This document shows positions 18,481 through 27,010 of a stretch of DNA of 64,000 bases, piece by piece. Source of the stretch: Candidatus Chryseopegocella kryptomonas (GTDB taxonomy: Bacteria > Bacteroidota > Ignavibacteria > Kryptoniales > Kryptoniaceae); NCBI RefSeq assembly GCF_001536065.1, contig NZ_CZVW01000007.1, positions 1 to 64,000 on the forward strand, in the 5' to 3' direction. Within the stretch, counting starts at the first letter, position 1; the number at the start of each line of letters is the position of its first letter. The translations under genes and the position numbers were made by a program. The notes below the pieces were generated by a model. It worked only from the letters and a program-made list of their open reading frames with translations. It searched no databases and was not told where the DNA came from.

Positions 18481-19272
18481 ATGAAGAAAATTTTAATTCT
18501 GACATTTCTTCTTTGTGGTTTTGCTTTTGCTGACGATTTCAAATTTAGTTCGGAATATCTTGAATATGATGTTTATTGGAAATTTTTGAATCTTGGCAAG
18601 ATAAGGGTTATTACAAAGGTTGAGGGCGATAGCATTTATTCGTGGATTCAGGTTAAGTCAAATCCATACATCTTTTTTGTAAATGTTGATTATGCTTTTG
18701 AAAGCAAATTTCATAAAGATTCTTTGTATGATGCAATTCTTTTTGTGTATGAGATGAAAGATGGAATTCCTTTGAAGACGGCTTTTGAAAGAAACAGGGA
18801 ATATCTGGTTGCACGACAGGTTGATGTAAGAAATGGGAATCTCAAGGGCGAAAGGTCAATAATTTATCCTGACAGATATTATCAGGGAATAACTGCTTTC
18901 TTCGTTGCGAGGAAGTTGTGCGGGACAGGTGTTGTGGTTTATCTTCCACTTTTATTTGCGACGGAGGAAAAAGTTGAATTTCCGCCTTTCGTTGTAAGGG
19001 TTGAAAAAGTTAAATTTGACTTTTCGGAAAGAAGAGAAGATGTCAAGGTTAATTCGTTTGATTCGGAGATTAGGACAATTAAATTCAGCGGTTATGCTCC
19101 ATTTGTGAGCAAAGAACTTGCGGGAATAACGGGAGAGTTCAGCGGTTGGCTTTCGGACGATTGGGCAAGAGTTCCGATCAAAGCAACTTTTAACACATTT
19201 CTTGGGGTTGTTCGGCTTGAACTTTCAAAATGGGAAAAGTCAGGATGGAATCCGCCATTTAAAACAAAGTAG
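18481..19272 (+). CDS. DUF3108-type periplasmic protein
   Basis: A 263-residue exported protein with a signal peptide ending near FAFA. The mature chain resembles DUF3108: SEYLEYDVYWKFLNLGKIRV, a Y-x-F-E-S-K segment, a central charged beta region and a C-terminal LGVVRLELSKW strand. The function is unknown. Its ATG directly follows the TGA of the LolA-like gene, which argues for a shared role in the export unit. The family call is from pattern only. Confidence 0.6.
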   Translation: MKKILILTFLLCGFAFADDFKFSSEYLEYDVYWKFLNLGKIRVITKVEGDSIYSWIQVKSNPYIFFVNVDYAFESKFHKDSLYDAILFVYEMKDGIPLKTAFERNREYLVARQVDVRNGNLKGERSIIYPDRYYQGITAFFVARKLCGTGVVVYLPLLFATEEKVEFPPFVVRVEKVKFDFSERREDVKVNSFDSEIRTIKFSGYAPFVSKELAGITGEFSGWLSDDWARVPIKATFNTFLGVVRLELSKWEKSGWNPPFKTK

Positions 19273-19283
19273 CAAATTTAAAA

Positions 19284-20624
19284 ATGAGGTTGAAAAAGTT
19301 CATAATTTTAGTTTTAATTTTTTTCAACATCACAAATTCACAGAACCTAAAAATTGGTGGCTATATTCAGGCGGATGACAGATTAAGATGGAAGGATAAG
19401 AAAATTTCGTGGGAGGAATATCGGCTTGATTTAACAGGGGAAGTTGTGCTTGATAATGTTAAGTTCTATTCAGAGTTATGGTTTAGAAATTTTGGCTCAA
19501 GTGATGCAAATAAATTATTTGATTTAATTGACAAGGATAAAGTTGAACCTTTGAACATTGACCTTCGTGAGGCGTATGTTGATGTTAAGGGATTTATCTT
19601 TGAAAATGTTGATCTAAAGATTGGAAGACAAAGAATAGCGTGGGGAACTGCTGATAAACTCAATCCAACTGATAATTTGAATCCAGACGATCTTGAAGAT
19701 ATATGGGACTACGGAAGACATCTTGGCTCAAATTCGGTGAAACTTTCCGTATATGCTGGTAATTTTACCTTTACAGGTGTTTTTATCCCGACATTTACTC
19801 CAGCAGTTTTGCCAAGAGGTGATTGGCTTGATATATTTGCTGATGAATTTTCCTTCGGGACAGATGAAAAACAATTAAATTTGATAAGAGAAAAAATTTT
19901 TATAAAAAATCCAGAACCGACTCTAAAAGACGCTTCAAAATTTGGATTGAAAATTTCAACCAATATCTCTGGTTTTGATTTTTCGTTAAGTTATGTGCAA
20001 GGTAGAGATGATATTCCGATATTGAAAAAGGTTTTCGTAAGTGATTTAACTTTGAGTTCGTTGGATTCAGTTATTTTGATATTTCCGAAGATGAAAATAG
20101 TTGGTTTTGATTTTGCTGGTGATCTTGGTGGAGTTGGTGTGTGGGGTGAAGCAGGTGTCTTTTTCCCAGAGAAAGTTGTTTTTGAATATGTTTTGTATCG
20201 CTTGGGAAGTGAAAGCATAATTTATTCAAGCGACATTCTTGAAGAAAAAAATTACACTCGTTTTGTTTTGGGGATGGATTATAGTTTTAAAAATGGCGTT
20301 TATTTGAACATGCAATATCTTCACGGATTTTTGCACGAGCGTGGGCGTGGGAATTTGAGAAACTATTTAGTTTTCAATGTTGAGAAAAAATTTTTTGACG
20401 ACAAACTTAAATTTAACTTTTTAAGCGGTGGGATTGAGTTCAAGCGTTTGAGCGATGTTAGAAACAATTATGCTTTCATTTACAATCCGCAGATAAGTTA
20501 TAGTCCGATTGATAATTTTGAGTTTTCTTTGGGTGGAAGATTGATTGATGGTAAAGGCAGAACGATGTTTGGGAGGATCAAGGATAGAGACGAGGTATAT
20601 TTGAGGGTGAAATATAGTTTTTGA
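19284..20624 (+). CDS. Outer-membrane beta-barrel (DUF1302/alginate-export-like porin)
   Basis: A 446-residue outer-membrane protein with signal peptide, ending in an aromatic (VKYSF) as barrels usually do. The chain is alternating hydrophobic/polar strands. Conserved-looking segments are LREAYVDVKG, LKIGRQRIAWGTADKLNPTDN and WDYGRHLGSNS, a pattern seen in DUF1302-like porins that travel with RND/MMPL pumps and DUF1329 or LolA-like proteins. It would be the outer-membrane exit or insertion site of the unit. It closes the operon and is followed by a strong terminator. Confidence 0.7.
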   Translation: MRLKKFIILVLIFFNITNSQNLKIGGYIQADDRLRWKDKKISWEEYRLDLTGEVVLDNVKFYSELWFRNFGSSDANKLFDLIDKDKVEPLNIDLREAYVDVKGFIFENVDLKIGRQRIAWGTADKLNPTDNLNPDDLEDIWDYGRHLGSNSVKLSVYAGNFTFTGVFIPTFTPAVLPRGDWLDIFADEFSFGTDEKQLNLIREKIFIKNPEPTLKDASKFGLKISTNISGFDFSLSYVQGRDDIPILKKVFVSDLTLSSLDSVILIFPKMKIVGFDFAGDLGGVGVWGEAGVFFPEKVVFEYVLYRLGSESIIYSSDILEEKNYTRFVLGMDYSFKNGVYLNMQYLHGFLHERGRGNLRNYLVFNVEKKFFDDKLKFNFLSGGIEFKRLSDVRNNYAFIYNPQISYSPIDNFEFSLGGRLIDGKGRTMFGRIKDRDEVYLRVKYSF

Positions 20625-20627
20625 AAT

Positions 20628-20661
20628 AAAAAAGGCGGTCGTAAAGACCGCCTTTGTTTTT
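20628..20661. terminator. Bidirectional terminator between the RND unit and the SUF operon
   Basis: A perfect stem, GGCGGTC pairing with GACCGCC around a 5-base loop (20634-20652), has A-rich sequence before it and a T-rich run after it. It can stop transcription from both convergent operons. Confidence 0.9.
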
Positions 20662-21373
20662 AGAGCGTTACCTTTGGTGCGTTGTTAAATCTGTTAACAA
20701 CTACGCTCCAGTCAATCGCCTTGAAAAATGCTTCAATATAATCTGCTTTCTTCAAACCGTAGTCAATCATATAAGCGTGTTCAAAGACATCCATAATTAA
20801 AAGCGGGATTGAACCAGCAAGATGCCCAAGGTCGTGTTCATTTATCCAAGTGTTAAACAATCTGTTTGCAACTGGATCAAGGTAAAGGACAACCCAGCCA
20901 ATACCTCTCATTCCTCCAGTTGATTTAAAATCTTTTTCCCAGTTTTCATACGAACCGAAATCTTCGGTTAATTTTTTGTAAAATGCCGAACCTTTGTCAA
21001 GTTCTTTGCCACCTTTGATCATGTTTCCAAAGTAATACTCGTGAAGTCGCATTCCGTTGAATTCCCATCCAAATCTTCTCTTCAATTCAGCATATTCTGG
21101 TGTTCCAACTTTTCCTTCTTTAATCATCTGTGCAAGTATATCTGCAAGTTTGTTCGTATTTGTCACATAACCTTGATAAAGTGTAAAGTGATTTTTCAAA
21201 AGTTGATCGCTGAAACCAGGCGTTCCGAGGAGATGATCAAAGTTTTTGGCTTCGTAAGGCATTTTTACCTCCTTTTTTTGTTTTGTTTGTGAAAAAAGAT
21301 TTGAAAATTTCAAAAATGGCAAAGTCAAAACTGTCAAACCAACTTTTTTCAAAAATGTTCGCCTTGAGATCAT
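20660..21373 (-). CDS. Fe/Mn superoxide dismutase with Tat signal and a second internal start
   Basis: Converts superoxide to H2O2 and O2. Metal ligands are visible: His in NHFTLYQGY, His in RLHEYYFGN, and Asp and His in DVFEHAYMIDYG. From ATG 21373 the protein has a twin-arginine leader (SRRTFLKK, then a hydrophobic stretch; residues 1-29), so a 237-residue form would be exported. ATG 21262 (residue 38) is preceded by a perfect AGGAGGT and yields a 200-residue protein, the usual length of cytoplasmic SOD. The first ATG has only a weak ribosome site. It is the last gene of the SUF operon, 19 bases after the IscA-type gene. Confidence 0.88.
   Translation of the reverse strand: MISRRTFLKKVGLTVLTLPFLKFSNLFSQTKQKKEVKMPYEAKNFDHLLGTPGFSDQLLKNHFTLYQGYVTNTNKLADILAQMIKEGKVGTPEYAELKRRFGWEFNGMRLHEYYFGNMIKGGKELDKGSAFYKKLTEDFGSYENWEKDFKSTGGMRGIGWVVLYLDPVANRLFNTWINEHDLGHLAGSIPLLIMDVFEHAYMIDYGLKKADYIEAFFKAIDWSVVVNRFNNAPKVTL
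21267..21273 (-). promoter_or_regulatory. Strong internal ribosome binding site in the SOD gene
   Basis: AGGAGGT on the minus strand sits 4 bases before the internal ATG (21262-21260). It is the strongest Shine-Dalgarno in this operon and marks a probable second translation start that omits the Tat leader. Confidence 0.65.
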
Positions 21374-21392
21374 AGCTTCACCATTCTTAATT

Positions 21393-21746
21393 TTAAACGG
21401 AGAATGAATGACCGCAACCGCAACTTCTTGTTGAATTTGGATTATGAAACACAAAGCCACGACCCATTAAACTATCCACAAAATCAAGCTCCGTCCCTTC
21501 AAGATAAAATAAACTTTTCGGGTCAACTGTAACTTTAATTCCGTTTGAAAAGAAGACGATGTCATTTTCTTTTACTTCATCAAAAATCAAAACATAAGTG
21601 AAACCAGAGCAACCACCAGCTTTTACTCCAACTCTCAAAGCATAATCGCTGGGTATTTCGTTTTCCTGAATTATCTGTTTGATCTCTTTAGCTGCTCTAT
21701 CTGTGATTTTTATTTTTTCAATTTGCTCCTGATTTATCTGACTCAT
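21393..21746 (-). CDS. HesB/IscA-type iron-sulfur carrier
   Basis: An A-type carrier (117 residues) that receives Fe-S clusters from the scaffold and passes them to apoproteins. The three conserved Cys are present: AGGCSGFTY (about residue 42) and SCGCGHSF at the C-terminus. The ATG has a good GGAGG upstream. It follows the unknown 106-residue gene and precedes the SOD gene within the SUF operon. Confidence 0.92.
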   Translation of the reverse strand: MSQINQEQIEKIKITDRAAKEIKQIIQENEIPSDYALRVGVKAGGCSGFTYVLIFDEVKENDIVFFSNGIKVTVDPKSLFYLEGTELDFVDSLMGRGFVFHNPNSTRSCGCGHSFSV

Positions 21747-21761
21747 TTTAATCCTCCGATG

Positions 21762-22082
21762 TTAAGTTTTTGTTTCTCCTTCTTTTTGAACGCTTTGTTT
21801 CTTAAACGCAGGGTAATTTAATGTCCATACCCTGTTATACTCATTTTTCACGGTTTTAAAAATTCCTTTTTCAACCATGAATTCTGAAAACTTTTGCGCC
21901 AGATATTCCGCCTCTGAAAAACTTATTTTTCTTCCTTTGTTAAGAAAATAATCAATTATCGCATATTCAATGTCACGGACGAAAACATTTGACAAGTGAT
22001 AAAGTGGATAACGCTGCTTCATAAAGTTTAAAAATTCTTCCCAATTATCCTGAAGGATTTTCACTTCCTTCATCTCTTTCAT
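21762..22082 (-). CDS. Conserved-looking small protein of unknown function in the SUF operon
   Basis: A 106-residue, charged, largely helical protein, with no signal peptide, membrane segment or cysteine. Features are a W-EEFLNFMKQRYPLYHLSN segment, a helix pair around VRDIEYAIIDYF and SEAEYLAQKFSEF, and a Lys/Glu-rich tail. It is placed between the second cysteine desulfurase (22 bases) and the IscA-type gene (15 bases), so it is translated with them. I do not recognise the family. It could be an adaptor of one of the desulfurases. Confidence 0.7.
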   Translation of the reverse strand: MKEMKEVKILQDNWEEFLNFMKQRYPLYHLSNVFVRDIEYAIIDYFLNKGRKISFSEAEYLAQKFSEFMVEKGIFKTVKNEYNRVWTLNYPAFKKQSVQKEGETKT

Positions 22083-22104
22083 CGGTTCAATTTCAGGTTT
22101 TGTT

Positions 22105-23301
22105 TTAGAGTTTTGTTATCTCTTTTTTCAATTTATACTTCGGCGAAATACTTCGCAAATGATTTACAACTTCAACGATGCGATTTATGACATAATCAAT
22201 TTCTTCTTCCGTGTTAAACCTTCCGATGCCAAATCTTATTGCGCTTGAGATAAGGTCATCGTTTAATCCGATTGCTTTTAAAACATGTGATTTTTCAACG
22301 CTTGCGGAAGAGCAAGCCGAGCCAGTTGATAGTGCAACCTCTTTCATTCCCATAAGAATTGCTTCGCTTTCAACTCCGTAAAAACTTAAATTTAAATTAT
22401 TTGGCAATCTTTGTGTTGGGTGACCGTTTAGATAGACATCTTCAAGTTTATTCATTATTCCATTTTGAAGTTTATCACGCAGATATTTTGTTCTTTCTGC
22501 TTCATTTTTCATTTCAAGTTTTGCTATTTCACAAGCTTTCCCAAAGCCAACTATCCCAGGGACATTTAACGTTCCTGATCTTAATCCATTTTCATGTCCA
22601 CCGCCATCAATGATTGGGACAATTTTTATTTTTGGTGTTTTCCTTTTTATGAAAAGTGCCCCGATTCCTTTTGGACCATAAAGTTTATGGGCGGAGACAG
22701 ACATAAGGTCAATGTTAAGTTTTTGAACATCAATCGGGACTTTGCCCAGCGCCTGTGCTGCGTCGGTGTGGAATAAAACATTCATTTCAGAACAAATTTT
22801 CCCAATCTCTTCAATTGGTTCAATCGTTCCAATTTCATTGTTCGCAAACATCACACTTACAAGTATTGTCTCGGAAGTAATTCGCTTTTTTATCTCGTCT
22901 GGATCAACCACGCCGTATTTGTCAACGGGGAGGTAATCAATTTTGAATCCAATTTTTTCAAGTCGCTTGCATGTGTCAAGCGTTGCTTTGTGCTCAATTT
23001 GAGTTGTGATTATATGCTTTCCTTTTTCAGCGTAAGCAAGCGCAATACCTTTGAGAGCAAGATTTATTGATTCGGTTGCCCCGCTTGTGAAAATTATTTC
23101 CCTTGGATTTGCGTTGATGAGCTCTGCGATTTGTTTTCTTGCAAGTTCAACAGCGGATTCAGCTTCCCATCCGAATTGATGCTGACGGCTTGCGGGATTG
23201 CCAAATTTTTCAGTAAAATACGGAAGCATTGCTTCAAGAACGCGCGGGTCAACGGGCGTAGTTGCATGATTGTCAAGATAAATTGGAAAGCGCAGAGCCA
23301 T
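22105..23301 (-). CDS. Cysteine desulfurase, class I NifS/IscS type
   Basis: A PLP enzyme that takes sulfur from cysteine as a persulfide. It shows the LDNHATTPVDPRV start, HTDAAQALGK, the PLP lysine in SVSAHKLYGPKG (about residue 205) and the mobile-loop cysteine in STGSACSSASVEKSHV (about 328), all marks of class I. The length is 398. It sits 10 bases after a class II desulfurase, which is unusual. It may feed tRNA thiolation or other sulfur pathways while SufS feeds SufU. Confidence 0.92.
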   Translation of the reverse strand: MALRFPIYLDNHATTPVDPRVLEAMLPYFTEKFGNPASRQHQFGWEAESAVELARKQIAELINANPREIIFTSGATESINLALKGIALAYAEKGKHIITTQIEHKATLDTCKRLEKIGFKIDYLPVDKYGVVDPDEIKKRITSETILVSVMFANNEIGTIEPIEEIGKICSEMNVLFHTDAAQALGKVPIDVQKLNIDLMSVSAHKLYGPKGIGALFIKRKTPKIKIVPIIDGGGHENGLRSGTLNVPGIVGFGKACEIAKLEMKNEAERTKYLRDKLQNGIMNKLEDVYLNGHPTQRLPNNLNLSFYGVESEAILMGMKEVALSTGSACSSASVEKSHVLKAIGLNDDLISSAIRFGIGRFNTEEEIDYVINRIVEVVNHLRSISPKYKLKKEITKL

Positions 23302-23311
23302 TTTTGGAATT

Positions 23312-24562
23312 TTATTTTTTGAAAATTTTTACCGCTTTTTTCAATGCCTCAATAAATCTGTCAATTTCTTCAAAAGTGTTGTAAATATAAAAACTTGCTC
23401 TCACAGTGTTATCAACCCCAAGTCGCGCCAGAAGTGGCTGTGTGCAATGATTTCCAGAACGAACCGCTATTCCGTGTTGATCAAGAACCCCGGCGACATC
23501 GTGAGGATGAATGCCACGGATGTTAAATGAAATCACGCCAAGGCGATTTTCCCTTGGTCCGTAAATTTCAATATCAGGAATTTCGCACATCTTTTCAAAC
23601 GCATAATTCAAAAGTTCTTTCTCGTGTTCAAAAACTTTATCCATCCCTATGTTTTGAAGATAATCAACCGCTGCACCAAGTCCAATTCCACCAGCCACAT
23701 TTGGCGTTCCAGCTTCAAATTTCCACGGAAGTTCGTTCCATGTTGCACCTTCTGTTGTAACAGTGCTTATCATATCCCCACCGTAGAGAAATGGATTCAT
23801 TTCTTCTAGAATTTCACGGCGTGCATATAGAAATCCAATTCCAGTTGGACCAAGCATCTTGTGTCCAGAGGCGACGAAAAAGTCGCATCCGATATCCTGA
23901 ACATCAATTTTAATATGCGGGGTTGATTGAGCACCGTCAATTAAAACATAGCAACCTTTTGATTTTGCGATTTGAGTTATTTCCTTAACAGGATTTATCG
24001 TTCCGAGGACATTTGAAGCATGGACAACACCAACAAGTTTTGTCTTTGAAGTTATCAATTTTTCAAATTCTTCAATCTTCAAATTTCCATCATCAGTTAT
24101 ATCAACAAATTTTAAAACGATGCCTTTAAACTTCTTTAACCATTGCCACGGAACGATGTTTGAATGATGTTCCATAATTGTGACGAGTACCTCATCTCCC
24201 TCTTTCAAATTTGAAAGTCCCCAAGCATAAGCAACTAAATTTACCGCCTCAGTTGCATTTCTTGTGAAAACTATCTCTCTCCACGATTTTGCGTTGATAA
24301 ACTTTGCAACTTTTTTATGTGCTTCTTCATAAGCAACCGTTGCCTCATAACTTAAAGCATGAACGGCGCGGCGAATGTTTGCATTCATTTTCTCATAGAA
24401 ATTTTTAACTGTGTCAATAACTTGTTTCGGTCTTTGGGTTGTAGCTGCATTGTCAAAATAGATGATGGGATAACCGTTTACAATTCGGTTTAAAATTGGA
24501 AAATCATTTCTTATTTTTTCAATGTCAATTTTTGCTGTGATTGTTTCGTTTTGCTCTCTCAT
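23312..24562 (-). CDS. sufS: Cysteine desulfurase, class II SufS
   Basis: Delivers persulfide sulfur to SufU for cluster assembly. A 416-residue PLP protein with YFDNAATTQRP, DGAQSTPH, the PLP lysine in ASGHKMLGPTG (about residue 236) and the active Cys in VRSGNHCTQPLL (about 373), a short loop as in class II. It lies between the Rieske gene and the second desulfurase in a tightly spaced operon. Confidence 0.93.
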   Translation of the reverse strand: MREQNETITAKIDIEKIRNDFPILNRIVNGYPIIYFDNAATTQRPKQVIDTVKNFYEKMNANIRRAVHALSYEATVAYEEAHKKVAKFINAKSWREIVFTRNATEAVNLVAYAWGLSNLKEGDEVLVTIMEHHSNIVPWQWLKKFKGIVLKFVDITDDGNLKIEEFEKLITSKTKLVGVVHASNVLGTINPVKEITQIAKSKGCYVLIDGAQSTPHIKIDVQDIGCDFFVASGHKMLGPTGIGFLYARREILEEMNPFLYGGDMISTVTTEGATWNELPWKFEAGTPNVAGGIGLGAAVDYLQNIGMDKVFEHEKELLNYAFEKMCEIPDIEIYGPRENRLGVISFNIRGIHPHDVAGVLDQHGIAVRSGNHCTQPLLARLGVDNTVRASFYIYNTFEEIDRFIEALKKAVKIFKK

Positions 24563-24575
24563 TGTGGTTTCACTT

Positions 24576-24893
24576 TTAAATTTTTATGTAGATTTTATCA
24601 CCATCAACTTTAACATCGTATTTTTCAAGTGGCTCTGATGCGGGAAGTCTCACAACATCACCTGTTCTTATGTTAAATTGAGCGCCATGCCACGGGCATG
24701 TTAAAATCTCTCCATCAATTTCCGCATCATTTAATTCAAGTTCCATATGAGAGCATTGATTTTTAAAAGCAAAAAATTCACCGTTTAAATTTATCAAAAT
24801 TATTGATTCACCATTAACCTCAAAAACCTTCAACTCGCCATTTTTAACATCACTTGTCTTGGCAATTTCAATATATTCACTCGTGAGCGTCAT
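24576..24893 (-). CDS. Rieske [2Fe-2S] ferredoxin-like protein
   Basis: A small soluble electron carrier of 105 residues. The Rieske ligands are clear: CSH near residue 46-48 and CPWHGAQF near 65-72, followed by PLEKYDVKVDGDKIYI. This form, without membrane anchor, resembles the NirD/biphenyl-dioxygenase ferredoxin type. Located between sufU and sufS, it may supply electrons for cluster assembly. It could instead be a cluster recipient. The role is inferred from position only. Confidence 0.88.
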   Translation of the reverse strand: MTLTSEYIEIAKTSDVKNGELKVFEVNGESIILINLNGEFFAFKNQCSHMELELNDAEIDGEILTCPWHGAQFNIRTGDVVRLPASEPLEKYDVKVDGDKIYIKI

Positions 24894-24912
24894 AGGTTAA
24901 AAAATTTTGTTT

Positions 24913-25308
24913 TTAGTCCTCTTCGCCAGGCCATGTGTTAATTCCATAAATTCCCGCTTTTAAAACTTTTAAAGCAAGGAGAGCACACTTTAATCTTATC
25001 GGGCTTATCGGAATTCCAAGTGCGTTTAGCATATCATCTTTGCTGAAATTTTTCACCTCTTCAAGCGTCTTTCCCTTTACTATCTCTGTCAAAATAGATG
25101 CAGATGCTTGACTTATTGTGCAACCTTTTCCCGTAAATTTGATGTCAGATATTTTGTTGTCTTCAAGTTTAATTTCAATTCTAATTTGATCGCCACAGGA
25201 TGGATTTCCTTCTTCGTGGACTATGTCAGGGTTTTCAAGATGTCCGAAGTTTCTTGGATTCTGATAATGGTCAAGCAAAATTTCCATTTGAAGTTCGTCC
25301 ATTGACAT
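24913..25308 (-). CDS. sufU: SufU-type scaffold/sulfur-transfer protein
   Basis: Zinc-dependent sulfur acceptor for SufS, related to IscU. The three Cys ligands lie in NPSCGD (about residue 38), GKGCTIS (about 63) and IRLKCALL (about 107). The segment before the last Cys (KGKTLEEVKNFSKDDMLNALGI...) carries the insertion that distinguishes SufU from IscU. 131 residues. No sufE gene is seen, consistent with the SufS-SufU system. Confidence 0.88.
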   Translation of the reverse strand: MSMDELQMEILLDHYQNPRNFGHLENPDIVHEEGNPSCGDQIRIEIKLEDNKISDIKFTGKGCTISQASASILTEIVKGKTLEEVKNFSKDDMLNALGIPISPIRLKCALLALKVLKAGIYGINTWPGEED

Positions 25309-25335
25309 CTCAAAAATTTATTTGTAAAGTGTTTT

Positions 25336-26607
25336 TCATGTGTTCCATTTTTGATGTATCATTTCCTGAATCCTTTCACGCACAAAATCAATTCTAATCT
25401 CGTCAAATGCTGGCAAAAGAAAACCTTCAACGATTGTTTTTCTCGCTTCGCTTTCGGTCAAACCACGTGACACAAGGTAAAAAATTTGTTCTTCATCAAT
25501 TTGCCCGACTGTTGCGCCGTGTCCAGCTCTGACATTGGCATTTTTAATCTGAAGTGATGGAATGGCGTTTGCCCGTGCGCCCGGATTTAAAAGCATAGCG
25601 TGTTCACTCAAAAACGAATCTGAATCGTGAGCGTCTTTCTCAATGTCAACAAGTCCATAGAAAACCGCTCGTGCTTTATCTTTGAGAACACCTCGCATTA
25701 CGACATCACTTTTCGTATATGGACTTATGTGCTGAGTGTGACTTGTTAAATCAAAATGTTGGTTATCGTTGCCGAAAGTAATTTGAACATCCCTTAATTC
25801 AGCTCCGGGTTTTTCAAGGAATGCCTCGTGTCTTGAAATTGTTAATTTTCCACCAAGCCAATTTCCGATGAAATTTATCTTCGCATCTTTTTCAGGGACG
25901 AAAATTCTTTCAACATAATTATAAATTCCACTTGCTAAATTATTTATGTGAATAAAATTAACATTGCTCCCTTCTCCACCAAAGATCTCGCTTATATTTG
26001 TTACAACCGCATATTCATTGCCGAGACAACAGTGATTTTCTTCAACTATCGTTGCATGCGAATTACGACCAACCAGTATCAAATTATGCGAGAAAATCCC
26101 AGCGTTTTCAGCTTGAACTTCGTTTACAATATAAATTGGTCTGTCAAGTTCAACATTGTCGGGAATGTAAATGAAGACGCCAGCGTTTAAAAGCGCAAGA
26201 TGAAGTGCAGAAAATTTATTTCGGTCGTATTTAAATTTTGTAAAGATTTTTTCTCTTATTAATTCTTCATACCTTCTCAATGCGTCGGAAAGCGGTAAGA
26301 CAATAACTTTGTCCGCATACTTTGGAGAAATGTGATATTTTGTAGATAAATTTGCTTGAACTATGAAAATGTCAAGTTTATTTATATCAAAAAGAACCTT
26401 GTTCGGGTTTCCAGAGACATGCGGGTTTAAAATCTCGGGGTTAAATCCTTTTATCTTTGTATACTTTGATTCAGGAAGGGGTAAAGGATCAAAAATTTCA
26501 AGCGCTTGAATTCGTTTTTCGGTAAGCCATGAAGGTTCATTTCTCTGTGTTGAAATTTTATTTATCGTTTCTATTGACAAACAATTCGGCAATGTTATTT
26601 CAGACAT
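25336..26607 (-). CDS. sufD: Fe-S cluster assembly protein SufD
   Basis: A subunit of the SufBC2D scaffold. 423 residues with the right-handed beta-helix core and the SufBD C-terminal signature: [33 protein letters not shown] (in part, about residues 355-387). The histidine of GHGATVG is kept. The N-terminal region is less conserved, as usual for SufD. The ATG lies 55 bases after the small DUF3303-like gene. Confidence 0.9.
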   Translation of the reverse strand: MSEITLPNCLSIETINKISTQRNEPSWLTEKRIQALEIFDPLPLPESKYTKIKGFNPEILNPHVSGNPNKVLFDINKLDIFIVQANLSTKYHISPKYADKVIVLPLSDALRRYEELIREKIFTKFKYDRNKFSALHLALLNAGVFIYIPDNVELDRPIYIVNEVQAENAGIFSHNLILVGRNSHATIVEENHCCLGNEYAVVTNISEIFGGEGSNVNFIHINNLASGIYNYVERIFVPEKDAKINFIGNWLGGKLTISRHEAFLEKPGAELRDVQITFGNDNQHFDLTSHTQHISPYTKSDVVMRGVLKDKARAVFYGLVDIEKDAHDSDSFLSEHAMLLNPGARANAIPSLQIKNANVRAGHGATVGQIDEEQIFYLVSRGLTESEARKTIVEGFLLPAFDEIRIDFVRERIQEMIHQKWNT

Positions 26608-26662
26608 AATCTATGCTCCACCGTATTAGTTTTCGTGATAAAATTAAGAAAAATTGACAAAA

Positions 26663-26947
26663 TTAGCAACCGCCTCTTTCAACGACGGATTCACATAAAG
26701 AAGCGGTAAAAATCTCTACTTCTCCAAATTGATAAAACGGTTTCATAAAGTTTTCAACATTTTCGCGACTTTCTGATTCAATAAACAAAAACAATCTATG
26801 TGAACCGTTCGCGACACCTTCGGATTTAATGTTAACTTTGTAATCGTTTGCGGAAGCGAGATGTTTTAAAAGCATTTGCCCAAGTTCTGGATTTTTCGCT
26901 GGGCAGTTATTTGCATCGTGTCTATGCTGAACGATGAAAAGTGGCAT
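26663..26947 (-). CDS. Small DUF3303-like protein with C-terminal GGC
   Basis: A 94-residue cytoplasmic protein starting at ATG 26947 after AAGGTGAG; the in-frame GTG upstream is part of that ribosome site. It has an N-terminal MPLFIVQHRHDANNCPA and ends in CESVVERGGC, with a ferredoxin-like alpha/beta pattern between. It resembles the short DUF3303/muconolactone-isomerase-like group. The three cysteines and position between sufB and sufD hint at sulfur or iron handling, but no function is known. Confidence 0.65.
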   Translation of the reverse strand: MPLFIVQHRHDANNCPAKNPELGQMLLKHLASANDYKVNIKSEGVANGSHRLFLFIESESRENVENFMKPFYQFGEVEIFTASLCESVVERGGC

Positions 26948-27010
26948 CTTTCTCACCTTTTTAAATTTTATTTTTAACTTTTGAACTCTTAAACCCTTGA
27001 AGCACTAAAC

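Noticed and set aside
24576-24893. Rieske protein as part of a ring-hydroxylating dioxygenase
   Set aside because: No oxygenase subunits nearby; all neighbours are SUF genes.
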